In this document: piece by piece, positions 18,001-28,000 of the stretch
Position numbering within the stretch: position 1 is the stretch's first letter
Layout of the letters: each line of letters starts with the position of its first letter
DNA from: Patescibacteria group bacterium
GTDB taxonomy: Bacteria; Patescibacteriota; Gracilibacteria; UBA1369
Reading direction: 5' to 3'
Assembly: GCA_963169815.1 (NCBI GenBank)
Contig: CAUJDC010000003.1
Coordinates: 1-33,797 of the forward strand
DNA length: 33,797 nucleotides
The notes under the pieces: model-generated
Databases searched by the model: none
Seen by the model: only the letters and a program-made list of their open reading frames with translations
What the model was told of the DNA's origin: nothing
Program-made: the position numbers and the translations under genes

Positions 18001-20521
18001 AGTCGCCACTATTGTAGACGAGGAAACAGGCTTGTCCAGTACTGTTGGTATTGGAAATAGTATCACTAGTTGAATTGCGTGGATCGCTACAGCTAGTTGA
18101 GCGTACAAAATAATTGGCCGCTGGTGTTAGATTTAATTGAACCGGTCGATTATTTATCTCTTGATTATTGTCATCTTTGGCTGTTACTAAAATGAAAGAG
18201 GCATTGTACTCGGAATAATTATTATAGTTATAATTATTGGTGTCGATTGGTTCAAATTGATGTTCAGTACTGCCATCTAAAGTTGTAATAGTGGAGTAGG
18301 AGATTGAGGCTGGGGCCAGATAATATACGATGGTTCGTGCTGTACTTAAGTCAACATTGCCTTCATTCACAGTAATAGTAAACTTAACAGTTTGATTAGT
18401 CGCGGAATCGGCAGTGTAACAAATGTTCCCTGAAGAGTCACTTATGCCCGCTTCGCCAGACGAGCTGGAACACACTACTGGTGTTAGTGTGATATTGGTA
18501 CCATCGTGATGAATGGTGATGGTTTTTCCTTGTTGAGGAATGTTGAGATTGCTACGTACATTTACATACAGGTTAACTGGAGTTCCAGGTTCAGTTGTTT
18601 CTGGAGTGGCATAAAATTCTGATAAATTTGGATCGGTTGGTGATTCTGAAAACTCTAAAGTCTCATCATCATTTAAATCGGTGTTTGCATCGCTGATATT
18701 GGTTGCTTTGAGAGTGACTGTGCCAGTAGTTGTGGCGGAAGCATTGAAACAAGCATGTCCATAGGCGTCTGTGGTAGCGTCAATTGGATATTCAGAGTCA
18801 GTTACATACTGATAGGTACAGTCAATGGCAGCAAGGGACGGTATGACGTCACCACTAACTGTTGAGATGCGCACTACTTTTCCTGGCAGGGCGTTGGAAT
18901 TATCGTCTTTAATAGTTGCCGTTAATATGGAGGTATTGTGTCCGTCTGCTGGGACATTGGTGGGAACGCCTATGAAGGTCGAATTGGTATTGCTAAAATC
19001 TCCGGCGTAAATATAGCCATTAGTGAGTGTGCCATTGTGATTATTGGCATTCAGGACTTGCACGTCTACGTAACCATTAGTATGTGCTGGTGTATTTGTA
19101 GTTATGGTCGTGTCAGAAATAAAAGTTGTTGAAGTCCCAGGAATATAATCGAACATTGCGAAAACTGATTTGATACTTTGCCCACTGATAGTAACTATTG
19201 GTTCATTGGCAACGTACTTTCTAACTAAAATAAAATCATAATCAGATTGACCATTGCTGGAGTAGAGGGTTGGATGCAGTGTATCGGCCGGACTTGTTCC
19301 GGCACGGTTGGCTGTTGATAGGCCATTATTATAGTCATAATCAACTGTATCGTTATCGTCTGGACGATAGATCATCATATATTTTTGGAAACCTGTGGTG
19401 AATGCACCCAAGACATTTTCACCAGAATTACTTTCAGCGAAAAGTGATCCAGACCACCAGAGAATATCTATGATATTGGATGTGCCATCTCCAACGAATC
19501 CATAATCCGACTGTGTAGCCGCTCTTATTGCCACACCAACACGACTAGTCGAAAGTGGGTTGGCTGATGTTTCAATGATGCTGTTATAGGGTAGTGTGTA
19601 ATTTCCCGCGAAAACACCTGAGTTGTTACTTAAACTAAGTATGCCACCGCTTTGAGTTACCGTGCCAGTTAATTCCGTCCATTTAGTTGTATCGTAGGTG
19701 GCACTACTGAAATCATCGAAGAAGGGGAAGACATTATTACCGTTACTTTTTGTGGTCATGGTAGGGAATCCATATCTTGCTGAAATATATTCGGTGGATC
19801 CCATAGATATGGCATCTGGAAACTTTAGCCAAATAATTGTATCGGAAGTGTTACAGCCAGATTCAATCCAAAATGGTATGGGTGTGTGTTCGTCAGATTT
19901 GTAAAAACGCAGGTCATCACAATCTGCCTGCATATCACTACTGCTGATAGGTGTAGCCGTGTCCATTACTACTTTAAATTGGTAGTCAGCGGGTAAAGCG
20001 CCATTAGATGTGTTGACTGTGATTAATTGTTCGAAATAATTGTCGGTGAAATAATTCCCTGTAATTGTTACTGGAGTTCCTCCGGCAAGAGCACCACTTG
20101 AAGGGGTTACATTAGTAACCACGGGATAGCTATAAGCGTAACCATCACTCAGTGTTCCGAATTCTCCATCTGTATGACGTACTTTTACGTCATAACTACC
20201 ACTAGTCCCTGATGGAGGAGCTATAACTGTTAATGAGTTGGCGTTATTGTAAATGGTAGTCTCCGCATCGATATCATTGATGCTTACTATGTCTCCGTCA
20301 ATAAACCCTGATCCGGTGACGGTGATTGTATTATAACCATTGCTTGAACCAGTACTTGGCGTAACACTGTCTACTACTGGCTGAACAGCTAGTACTACTG
20401 AGTGAAAAAGTAGTGTACTAGAAGTTAGTATCGAAAAGGAGAAAAGACTGTGTTGAATGACAGTTTTAATTTTAAGCCAAATTGGTTTTTTTTGATTTCG
20501 GTCTTTGTTTGTAAATTCCAT
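15086..20521 (-). CDS. Giant (1811 aa) secreted protein: IPT/TIG, inserted DUF2341-like domain, invasin-like Ig (Big_1) domains, repeat/propeller-like region, C-terminal WxL-like domain (B-type)
   Basis: 'PVVDSVTPSTGSSNGYNTITVTGSGF', 'LRFYKSDEHTPIPFWIESGCNTSDTIIWLKFP', 'NVPADGHNTSILTATIKDDNSNALPGKVVRIST', C-terminal 'GIYNTTLTFDLNPNP'; TAATG overlap with next gene. Confidence 0.75.
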   Translation of the reverse strand: MEFTNKDRNQKKPIWLKIKTVIQHSLFSFSILTSSTLLFHSVVLAVQPVVDSVTPSTGSSNGYNTITVTGSGFIDGDIVSINDIDAETTIYNNANSLTVIAPPSGTSGSYDVKVRHTDGEFGTLSDGYAYSYPVVTNVTPSSGALAGGTPVTITGNYFTDNYFEQLITVNTSNGALPADYQFKVVMDTATPISSSDMQADCDDLRFYKSDEHTPIPFWIESGCNTSDTIIWLKFPDAISMGSTEYISARYGFPTMTTKSNGNNVFPFFDDFSSATYDTTKWTELTGTVTQSGGILSLSNNSGVFAGNYTLPYNSIIETSANPLSTSRVGVAIRAATQSDYGFVGDGTSNIIDILWWSGSLFAESNSGENVLGAFTTGFQKYMMIYRPDDNDTVDYDYNNGLSTANRAGTSPADTLHPTLYSSNGQSDYDFILVRKYVANEPIVTISGQSIKSVFAMFDYIPGTSTTFISDTTITTNTPAHTNGYVDVQVLNANNHNGTLTNGYIYAGDFSNTNSTFIGVPTNVPADGHNTSILTATIKDDNSNALPGKVVRISTVSGDVIPSLAAIDCTYQYVTDSEYPIDATTDAYGHACFNASATTTGTVTLKATNISDANTDLNDDETLEFSESPTDPNLSEFYATPETTEPGTPVNLYVNVRSNLNIPQQGKTITIHHDGTNITLTPVVCSSSSGEAGISDSSGNICYTADSATNQTVKFTITVNEGNVDLSTARTIVYYLAPASISYSTITTLDGSTEHQFEPIDTNNYNYNNYSEYNASFILVTAKDDNNQEINNRPVQLNLTPAANYFVRSTSCSDPRNSTSDTISNTNSTGQACFLVYNSGDLVNNDPPTSVTAQIGNGPGLFVDLPTPIILTAKSQANTYTYSYRFRNDDGDELTATSIEASNTPNYNASIGQPFRLRMNITRADGKSDEFSPFLSTNLGPTIIGEEGGEPTPVNNNNASPAPAIDTASKTIYEPFSIGSSSTIRIYKYNYTDISSAPTYFDIITPLDGQIPGLTYTATKSFVDSPNKLLYVVITPINDYGDTYPVRILKIDLNGETLVDVIGESYSETASTYDYAGNSFDSEIDLDHGFLYLTLGGSIGSLSDQQTYARIIKIKLNGPTEDMTKVGTLLLDRTSSIISSSLIDTTNQFMYITYNDPQKIVKVDLDVEPTQPPIKVDEILLVPNNDQSPHEKVGLQGAVIDTVNGYAYFAGSTDYTQITDLTSLKAYFTKVDISPTRNFAVVSRLKLSENDLATANSPSGLEYLYYDPEVSGLNTIPNGTIDIPNQYAYFPAGHYNIVSGYSNNKLIRVDLSNFTYNSSYDEIIEGTRTLSGNILIPESGQGFFIGKTTLSDQQTKLFEYHTSNSWNFKLQSSPNVDSKYCNSASLDNYTFEDVSTGDLQFTNSTNFGDGDSSTNVSTLLPDNTTQFVTGALKSESISTDIIHLGRNNFTEVEFNLVPTSTAHSSYCLQLADEDISAKHQVGAKIDHYFARTLNDPDPNNFDIFPVVSVGGIIFSKNSVNLIEGTSTENYGIKLATQPSANVTVNISASDNRLTLSPDSTPASPTETSLTFNSSNWDTYQYITVSASNNGIIDGTTNSNITHSVTSTDNSYNNIIARPVNSTVTDYGSTSANVIANVAGEITFTPPTSFTFPTVSVGNSSQNFSSSLPINIKETRGSSADFTLTLKASPFCKTPSVCIPMENIHLATSNLSNAFNTFNAAQIGEFVTNYLQAGASLTDRTTFVHGDSSIENSLNKTITVIDSRAIPSGSSENPLQGNIDLLLHLMIDYAAISKQLETGIYNTTLTFDLNPNP

Positions 20522-20548
20522 TTCTGGTCTGTTTTTGTTTCTGTTATA

Positions 20549-20577
20549 TTTATATATAGTTTAATAGACGTTTGCAA
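20549..20577 (-). promoter_or_regulatory. Putative promoter TTGCAA-17-TATAAA for the giant B gene
   Basis: Minus strand -35 at 20572-20577, -10 at 20549-20554. Confidence 0.45.
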
Positions 20578-20608
20578 ATAAATAATAAGCATTTTATTAC
20601 TATCTTGT

Positions 20609-21235
20609 GTGATTAATTTTAAAGAGTTATTGCGAAAATCAGAAACTGTAATTTTACCTCATTTTAATTCCGATACTGAAGCGTTGATGAAAGGTTTGGA
20701 GTCCACTGAAAAAACTTTCTGGAATGTACCCAGAGAAGTGGGTGAACTCATGTATAGATTGCTTGTATCAAATGATGCTTTGAAAATCCTTGAAGTAGGG
20801 ACCTCCAATGGTTACTCTGGTTTGTGGTTAGGTAGCGCTATTAAGGCTAATTTGGGTAGCCGCACTGAGGTGGGGCTGATTACTATCGAATCACATGAAG
20901 GGAGGTTTCTTCTAGCTCGAGATAACTTTTTGAAAACTGGTTTAACTCCTTATGTGAAACAGATAAAAGGTCATGCGCCCGAAGCTTTTGATGATCAGGA
21001 TATAAAGGCAGGCGGCTTTGATGCATTATTTTTTGATGCCACAAAAAAGCAGCATGTGGATTTCTTTAATCAAGGCGTACCTCTACTCAAACAGGGAGGG
21101 CTTTTAATCGCAGATAATATTCTGAGTCACTGGGATGCCATGGAGGCTTTTGTAAAAACTGTCGAACAATCTGATTTATTTGATGGAGAAGTTTTGAAGA
21201 TTGGACAGGGAGTTTACGTTGGTCTTAAAAAATAG
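20609..21235 (+). CDS. SAM-dependent O-methyltransferase (class I, CCoAOMT/catechol-OMT-like)
   Basis: 'ILEVGTSNGYSGLWLG', 'GLITIESHEGRFLLARDNF', 'GFDALFFDATKKQHVDFFNQGVPLLKQGGLLIADNIL'; GTG start. Confidence 0.88.
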   Translation: MINFKELLRKSETVILPHFNSDTEALMKGLESTEKTFWNVPREVGELMYRLLVSNDALKILEVGTSNGYSGLWLGSAIKANLGSRTEVGLITIESHEGRFLLARDNFLKTGLTPYVKQIKGHAPEAFDDQDIKAGGFDALFFDATKKQHVDFFNQGVPLLKQGGLLIADNILSHWDAMEAFVKTVEQSDLFDGEVLKIGQGVYVGLKK

Positions 21236-21254
21236 AGCCTTGGGAGGCTCTATT
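21231..21254. terminator. Bidirectional rho-independent-like terminator between convergent genes
   Basis: Perfect 10-bp stem aatagagcct-tggg-aggctctatt, flanked by ttaaaa and ctcttttat. Confidence 0.8.
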
Positions 21255-21259
21255 CTCTT

Positions 21260-23419
21260 TTATAATACTCGTATAGTGATATTGGCTTTATACCTACCTG
21301 GAGGCGTTCCTGCTGGAACTCTTACTGACAGAGTTGGCTGAATGCTGAAAATAGTTTTTTCATTGCCATTTGGTATAATACTGACTAGGGTTGCCTGATC
21401 GTTTGATCCTGTAAAACTATATTCTTGGCCTGCGGTGATTTCTGCAGGATTGCCTTCTTGACTTATTAATTTAATTTTACCAGGATTGATTACAACATTG
21501 TTGGCACTAATATTGGCGCCACCTGAAAGTGATTCGAAGTCACTAATGCTTATGCTTGTAGCCCAATTACTTTGACGATTTTGAACCAGAACTATTTCTC
21601 CTAATTGTTGGCTGCTTATTCTTGTTTCAGTGAATGAGAATTGTTGAGGAGTTAAATTGATCTTTTCGTTTGGCGTGAAAACAAAGTTGATTTCAGAAGA
21701 GTCAGTCAGTTTGTCGATGGTAAGGGGGGTCTCTTTCAATGTGTTAATGAGACTTTCGTCTGCCTTTACTGTGGTTACATTGCTATTGTAAGTTACTTCT
21801 TCAACGTGATCAGAGTTTAAAATATAATCGGTGAGAATTTCGGAAGAAGCTGGTATTTCGCTAATTATTTCCTGTAATAAGTTGAGTTCATTTTTTAATT
21901 GATCAGATGGAATTGTTGGTGTTTCGATTCTTTCATCTGGTGTCGCTGTACCTTCTGAAATAGATTCATTTTCAGCGGAAGCAGATTGATCTGAGATTGA
22001 CTCAATCTCCTCTGTACTAACTCCTTCATTGATTGTTTCAGAGAGAGTCTCAATTGTTTGTAAACTATAGGCTTTGCCATTAACATACGCGGTAACTGTA
22101 GGTCCTGGTGTTTCACTAGCAATTTCAACGCCAAAATTTTTGTAACTAATATCGATTGGATGATTTAAAGTTTTTTCTAGATCGATGTTTTGGTCTTTTC
22201 CTGACAGTGAGTTGTGATATCTTAATTGTGGCTTACTCTCAGATGAATCGGCTTTGACAAGTACAATTACCCCATCATTGTCTGGCCCTGTAATGTTGTT
22301 GAAATATAGTGTGTTGCCATCTTGATTTAAATAAATTTGATCAGATGGTTCATTGTGCAATTTTTGTACAATGAACATTTTACCGCCATTTGTTTGAAAT
22401 GTTCCATTCCATTGGGTTTTACCATTTTTGGATATTTGTCTTTCAGGGAAATTACCAAATTTGATTGTAGTTAAATAGGTTGTGTCGTTTTGACTAATCA
22501 AATCCGTTTTAAGGTCTGAAGGTTTTGTTAATTCACTAACAAGTCCAATTGAAATTAAACACAATAAAATGAAGCCGGTTTTTTCTGGGGAGAGTTTTTT
22601 TGCTCTATTTATAGCAATAAAGACTAAAGCTATTGTTCCTAAAATTAATAAAAAATTAGAGCCATTGTCTTGATTTGATGGGTTTAGTAGATAGGCTTTA
22701 CTTAATTCGTTTAATTTTACTGAAGATAAGTATTTATCTGATTTCGGAACGTTTAAACTAAAATTTGTAGCATCTTGGGGTTGGATGGAAATTTCTTGAG
22801 ATTTGCCATTCAAGACGACTTGGCCTTTTAAAAGTGTATTGCCTGAATTAAATAGTTTTCCAGTGTAATTGACTGTGTTGGAACTTTCTTTGATCACTGG
22901 GTTGATCAACTTAAAGTCATTAATGGCTTTGCCATTGATATCTACCGTTATTCGCATGCCATTCTCCAGATTTATTTTGACGTTTTGATCATCTTTAAAT
23001 TCGTATTTGCCAAGAATAGCGCCATAATGTTTGCCAACTCCAGCAGAGCTTGGAATGATAATTGTTGCTTCAACCTTTTCAGTTTGATGAGGAGCGATTG
23101 AAATTTCATTTCTGGATAGATGAATCCAGCTTTTTAAATCTGATGATGTATCTGTGCTAATTTTAAAACTCGCAGATTTTTGTTCTGCGTCTTCATTGCG
23201 AAGTGTTAAATTTAATTTTTGATTGGAATTATTAGTCACCAAAATTTCTTTATTAACTGTTTCACCTGAATTAGCTTTTAGACTTATTGCTTCCTGACCA
23301 TCTGACAATTGATAAGAAATACTGTCTACGTTAATAATGCTAGATGCAAAAATACCAACAGGGAGAATTACGCTTCCCAGAATTGTTGTGATCCCTAGTT
23401 TTACTAAATTGCTTTTCAT
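21260..23419 (-). CDS. Fusion protein: N-terminal DUF916/WxIP-like domain, two-TM hairpin, extracellular region and C-terminal WxL-like domain (A-B fusion)
   Basis: 'LKSWIHLSRNEISIAPHQTEKVEATIIIPSSAGVGKHYGAILGKY'; TMs 'NFLLILGTIALVFIAI' / 'TGFILLCLISIGLV' with loop NRAKKLSPEK; C-terminal 'NWATSISISDFESLSGGANISANNVVI...LSVRVPAGTPPGRYKANITIRVL'. Confidence 0.75.
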   Translation of the reverse strand: MKSNLVKLGITTILGSVILPVGIFASSIINVDSISYQLSDGQEAISLKANSGETVNKEILVTNNSNQKLNLTLRNEDAEQKSASFKISTDTSSDLKSWIHLSRNEISIAPHQTEKVEATIIIPSSAGVGKHYGAILGKYEFKDDQNVKINLENGMRITVDINGKAINDFKLINPVIKESSNTVNYTGKLFNSGNTLLKGQVVLNGKSQEISIQPQDATNFSLNVPKSDKYLSSVKLNELSKAYLLNPSNQDNGSNFLLILGTIALVFIAINRAKKLSPEKTGFILLCLISIGLVSELTKPSDLKTDLISQNDTTYLTTIKFGNFPERQISKNGKTQWNGTFQTNGGKMFIVQKLHNEPSDQIYLNQDGNTLYFNNITGPDNDGVIVLVKADSSESKPQLRYHNSLSGKDQNIDLEKTLNHPIDISYKNFGVEIASETPGPTVTAYVNGKAYSLQTIETLSETINEGVSTEEIESISDQSASAENESISEGTATPDERIETPTIPSDQLKNELNLLQEIISEIPASSEILTDYILNSDHVEEVTYNSNVTTVKADESLINTLKETPLTIDKLTDSSEINFVFTPNEKINLTPQQFSFTETRISSQQLGEIVLVQNRQSNWATSISISDFESLSGGANISANNVVINPGKIKLISQEGNPAEITAGQEYSFTGSNDQATLVSIIPNGNEKTIFSIQPTLSVRVPAGTPPGRYKANITIRVL

Positions 23420-23434
23420 ATATTTTTTGTAATC

Positions 23435-24463
23435 CTAAAGGATGGTGAAGTTTAAAGTTGTCTCGTAAAGACCAGGTATTTGTCCTGCAGGAATAGTATT
23501 TCCAAGGACTGGGTTAATATTCCATTCACCTGGCGCTAATCCAGTGCCGTTACCAAGAGTTAATGTTCTTGGAGAAACTGACTCTACAATGACATTGCTG
23601 ACAGGAGGTACTGACATGATGTTTCTAACTGTGATTGTTTCATTATCGACTATAGAGTCGATGACGTTTGTTGCTGGCGTTACATCACTGCTATTATCGA
23701 AAACTATACTTTCTCCAACTAAGAAGTTATTCGCGCTATTAACTTTCAAAGTCGTTCCACTTGAACCTGCCAAAGTTGTTCCGTAACCTTTGAAAGCTAT
23801 TGCGTCGTTTGTCTGAGCATTCAGAGTGAAATCACTACTCGTCCCGTTGATTGTACTTACTTGGCTGATATCACGACTCTGATTACTGATAGTAAAGTTG
23901 CTTAAGGGAATACATTTTTTAGGAGAAATCTGACAATCAACCAGCCGTCTGATGGTTAGTCCTGAAGTAGGTGCTGATGAGAAGCTAGGCGTCACTTGTA
24001 AAGTTGTGGGGTTTGTGACTGTTGTGATTGTATAAATTGCTGATAAATCGGTGGTGAACGCGAAAGTATCACCGTTATGAAACCCAGTTGTACTGTCCAC
24101 TTTTAAACTAGAGGTAGTGCTTCCACTAATAGTATTTGTTTCAAGTAATTCACTTCTTTTTATTTCTGACGCTGATACTGTTACGTCAAATGGATTGCCT
24201 CCATTTTCATCGATAATTTTTAAGTAATTGTGCTCAGCTTCACTAGGTGTTGTTTGACTTAAGTCACTGAATGAAAGGCTATTGCTTATTTCTGAGATTG
24301 AGCTATTTACGGGAGGGAAATTAATTTGCGATGGCCCTTGAATTTTGTAACCTCCACCTAAAATATCTAAGTATACAACTTGTGCGAATAGAGGTGCACT
24401 GTTTGTTATTAATGCACAAACACTTAGACTTAACACTAATTTTTTTAACAAAGTTTTTTTCAT
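23435..24463 (-). CDS. Secreted WxL-like surface protein with two inserted homologous modules (B-type)
   Basis: 'LKIIDENGGNPFDVTVSASEI', 'PGEWNINPVLGNTIPAGQIPGLYETTLNFTIL'; ATGA overlap with upstream gene. Confidence 0.7.
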   Translation of the reverse strand: MKKTLLKKLVLSLSVCALITNSAPLFAQVVYLDILGGGYKIQGPSQINFPPVNSSISEISNSLSFSDLSQTTPSEAEHNYLKIIDENGGNPFDVTVSASEIKRSELLETNTISGSTTSSLKVDSTTGFHNGDTFAFTTDLSAIYTITTVTNPTTLQVTPSFSSAPTSGLTIRRLVDCQISPKKCIPLSNFTISNQSRDISQVSTINGTSSDFTLNAQTNDAIAFKGYGTTLAGSSGTTLKVNSANNFLVGESIVFDNSSDVTPATNVIDSIVDNETITVRNIMSVPPVSNVIVESVSPRTLTLGNGTGLAPGEWNINPVLGNTIPAGQIPGLYETTLNFTIL

Positions 24464-25074
24464 GACATGCTTTTTTTATTTTCCAGTTTTAGCGACAGAG
24501 TACTAATAATTATTCCAAGGATTGAAAAGATGATTAAACTTAACTGAGTAATATTGATATTGGGAGAGAAAGTATTTGTAGATAGTGACGGATTGTTTGT
24601 TACATTTAGATAGATGCGATTGCCGATTCTTGTCGTCATATTTAAGTTTCTGTTTGATTCATCTGTGTAAGTCGCGAATACAGCAGCTTGATATTCTCCT
24701 GTGGCAGCCCTTTCAGGGATTGTGATAGATATTTTCAAATCTTTTTTCTCATACGCCTGCAATTCTATGAATTGGTTTTCCAGTCCTATCCATTTGCCAA
24801 TATTTTTTGGTTCTTGATTGTCTAAAACTCTAATATTTTCTTTTGATCCGGTTGTTTCAACAGTATTAAGTTTTACTTTGATATTTTTGTCGCTAAGATT
24901 TTTTACTGTTAAATACTCTTCATAGTTTTCTCCTGGATTTACGTCTCTGACTATCCATTTATTGTGGTCGATTGTATTACTAGGATAGCTTGTGAATACA
25001 GCTTTATAGTCAGCCAAGCAGAGTTGGCTCCCGATTGTTATTAGCGCTAGAATGATTAATATTTTTTGTATCAT
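24460..25074 (-). CDS. DUF916/WxIP-like protein with C-terminal TM (A-type)
   Basis: 'IGKWIGLENQFIELQAYEKKDLKISITIPERAATGEYQAAVFATY'; TM 'LSLIIFSILGIIISTLSL'. Confidence 0.7.
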   Translation of the reverse strand: MIQKILIILALITIGSQLCLADYKAVFTSYPSNTIDHNKWIVRDVNPGENYEEYLTVKNLSDKNIKVKLNTVETTGSKENIRVLDNQEPKNIGKWIGLENQFIELQAYEKKDLKISITIPERAATGEYQAAVFATYTDESNRNLNMTTRIGNRIYLNVTNNPSLSTNTFSPNINITQLSLIIFSILGIIISTLSLKLENKKSMS

Positions 25075-28000
25075 TAGATGAGAGTAAAGGTGATGGTTCC
25101 GAAGTAAACACCTGACGCAGCGTCGCTTTGTACTGATAGTTCGGCTTTAGGGCAAATAGTCCAAGATCCTGTGTTGTTGTTACTTTTTCTGATAAGAGTT
25201 TGAGTTGTTCCAAGGTTGGCATTTTCACCAAGATTAGTTGATGGATCTAGAGTTACGTCTGATCCGGAAGAGAAAGAGTAGTTAGCTTGAACCTCAGGGT
25301 TTACTCCGTCATTGTTACTGATAATGAAATTAGTATTGGGAATAATTTCACTTGAAAGCGATGAGTTGACTAAATTAGTGAGCGAAACTGTTAAATCGAA
25401 ATCTGTTCCGTCGAGATCAGTTACTTGTAAACATGCAGGCGTTAAGTCAGCGAAATTAACTGAAGCGCTAGATCCACGTCCAATATTTCCGAAATCAATT
25501 GTTTGTGGAACGATAATATATTTGCCACCAGAATTAATTTGCTGGTCTGTGATGGGAGAGAGATCCTCTGTACTGCCTCGAGTGAATGGATCATTAATTT
25601 GTTGCATATAGATTCCTTCAGTATCAAGATAATCAGAGCCATCTGTAACAGCGTAAGTTGCTACCGCGTATTTACTGTCATCTGTGTTCGCAGAAGTGTT
25701 GTAGTCAATGTCTGGATAACCTATGGACTGACCGTAGTAGAAGTTTAAATTGACAGGAAAAGTTGGACCTTTTTGAATCCAATATGGTCTGGTTTCTCCA
25801 TTTATATTAAAAATATTTAATTCTGAAATAGTGGTTGGGATATAATTTGTTGGAGAGGCGTTAATGAAAGCATCTGAAGTGAAATGAGAGATGCTGTCAC
25901 CTACCGTGAATGACGCAATTCCTACATTAGGAAGGCCAACAACAAGTGTGTCGGTTGATGCTAGCACGCTGGCTATTTCTGTAGGATTAGAAGTTTTGTG
26001 AATAAATGAACCGTTATTGAAATTTAATCCTTCAGCTGAATTTAGATAAAAATCATAGGCCTCTTCAAAGCTGACAATGGTGTCGTTGTCTGGGTTGTTT
26101 AAAGTCTCGCCTTCAATGTAGCTGTGGTCTACTTCTTCCATGACAACGAAATTTGTGCCTACATAAATAACACGACTATTTGTTCCTGAAGTTGATGCTT
26201 GATAGATGTTACCTACTATAAAATGAGTGCTAATATCTGTGCCGAAGTATAGTACTGTAGCGTTTCGGATGTCTGTGGTGTTGTGACTAGTCAAAATCCC
26301 AACATTGCCTCCATATAATGGACTTGTACTATTTTGAATATAGCCGTATTGTCCGTGACCTTCGAGTAAATCAAAAGTGTTTCCATAATTTGAACTCATT
26401 AGAGTTGGACCACTTTTGCTTAATGGCACATCAGCTTGAGTAAGTATTACTTGCTCTTTGTTTAGATAGTTGGTGTAGGGGATTGTATCTACTCCAATAG
26501 TCATAATATTGCCAGTAGCCGGATCTACTGATGCATGTAAATCTTCGCTACCACTATTTGGAACATCGAATTGTTCACTAGATCCAAATACTTTAGCTTT
26601 GGCACTAAAAGTATAATCAACATTCATCGCTGTGATAGCGTAGAAGAAAGCGTCATTTGTTACAGTTGTTCCAACTAATTCACTGTTATAACCTCCAGAT
26701 AGGTCAGAAACTGCTCCCACAACTCCTTGTTCACTGCCTAAGCTAACTGTAGTATTACTGTTCAGGTAACCTTCTTTAATTTTGCCTGTTCCGTATCCAG
26801 TGTTCCAGGAAACTACGAATTTACTTTTCCCACTTGGACCTGTTGTACCGTCAGCTTGTGGGCTAATAGCTACATGTGGATTGTTGAGTGTGTCATTATT
26901 GACTACACCAGTGGCTACGTTGTTATCAATAACTTCAACGCCATTATGATAGGATGATTTAATTTCAATGTTTGAAGAATTAATTTCTTTCCACACTAAA
27001 ATGAATTGCTGATTTTTACCCGCTGCCAAGTCGACAGATTCTCGATCTGTCCCAGTGTTACTATGTGCAATGATTTCATCTGTATTAGCGCTGCCATCTG
27101 CATTAAATACTCTGTAATAAATATTAGTATTTCCTCCAGTAATTTCTTGTTGCCAAGCTATTACGAATTTGCCGTAATCGCTGGAATTATTTTCTTCGTT
27201 AAAGAAGTCTACTTTTGGTCCAGTTTCATTGTACTCAATTGTTTGTCCAACGTAAGATGCAATTTTTATTGGATTGCCATATTTGTCGTAAAGTGAATAG
27301 AATACGTCCCAGTCATTGCCATTAAAATTTTCATAAGTAATTACATAGTTTCCGTTGGGACCCACTGATGTTGTTGGGTGTGTTTTAGCGTAAGAACTTG
27401 GTGCGTTAACTAGCCTTTCTGTTCCACGTTTTAGATATTCAGATGGGAATAGTACACTATGCCCAGTGTTTGATTCTACATAAGAAGCAGTAAAGGCACC
27501 TTCAGCGTCTGAACTTATGGCTACTCCGCTACTTTGGCTGATATTTGTGGTTAGATTAATTTGACTACCAATTTGTGTCAGACTGTTGCTGTAATTTCTG
27601 ATAATAAAATCAGAACTACCCAGTTGTGGTTGATTGGCAATCCAGCCAACAGTGAAATAATCGATTGATGTGTCTTCATATGGGTCGACTTGCTTGATGT
27701 CGTAGAAATTTTTGAAAGCGCTAATATTTGGTTGTAAATCGTTGCTTGATTCTGTGCTAGCTCTCGCTATATTAACTTCTCCATTACGAGCTGCTGTACT
27801 ACAGCTTACATGAGTACTGGTATTGCTATTGAAATTGAATTCGTTATTACAAGTTATTTTTTGAATGAAAATGTCAGTAGAGTTGCTGGCACTAGCAAAT
27901 CTTGAATATGCTATGTAGAAATTGGAATCTAGATTGCCTTCATTATTTTCAGCTGTAAGAACATTTTCTTCTATTAAATCTGGAGAAGCCGCGATGTCTG

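Noticed and set aside
20609-21235. Mobile element or prophage insertion splitting the cluster
   Set aside because: No transposase, integrase, direct repeats or inverted ends seen around the methyltransferase gene.
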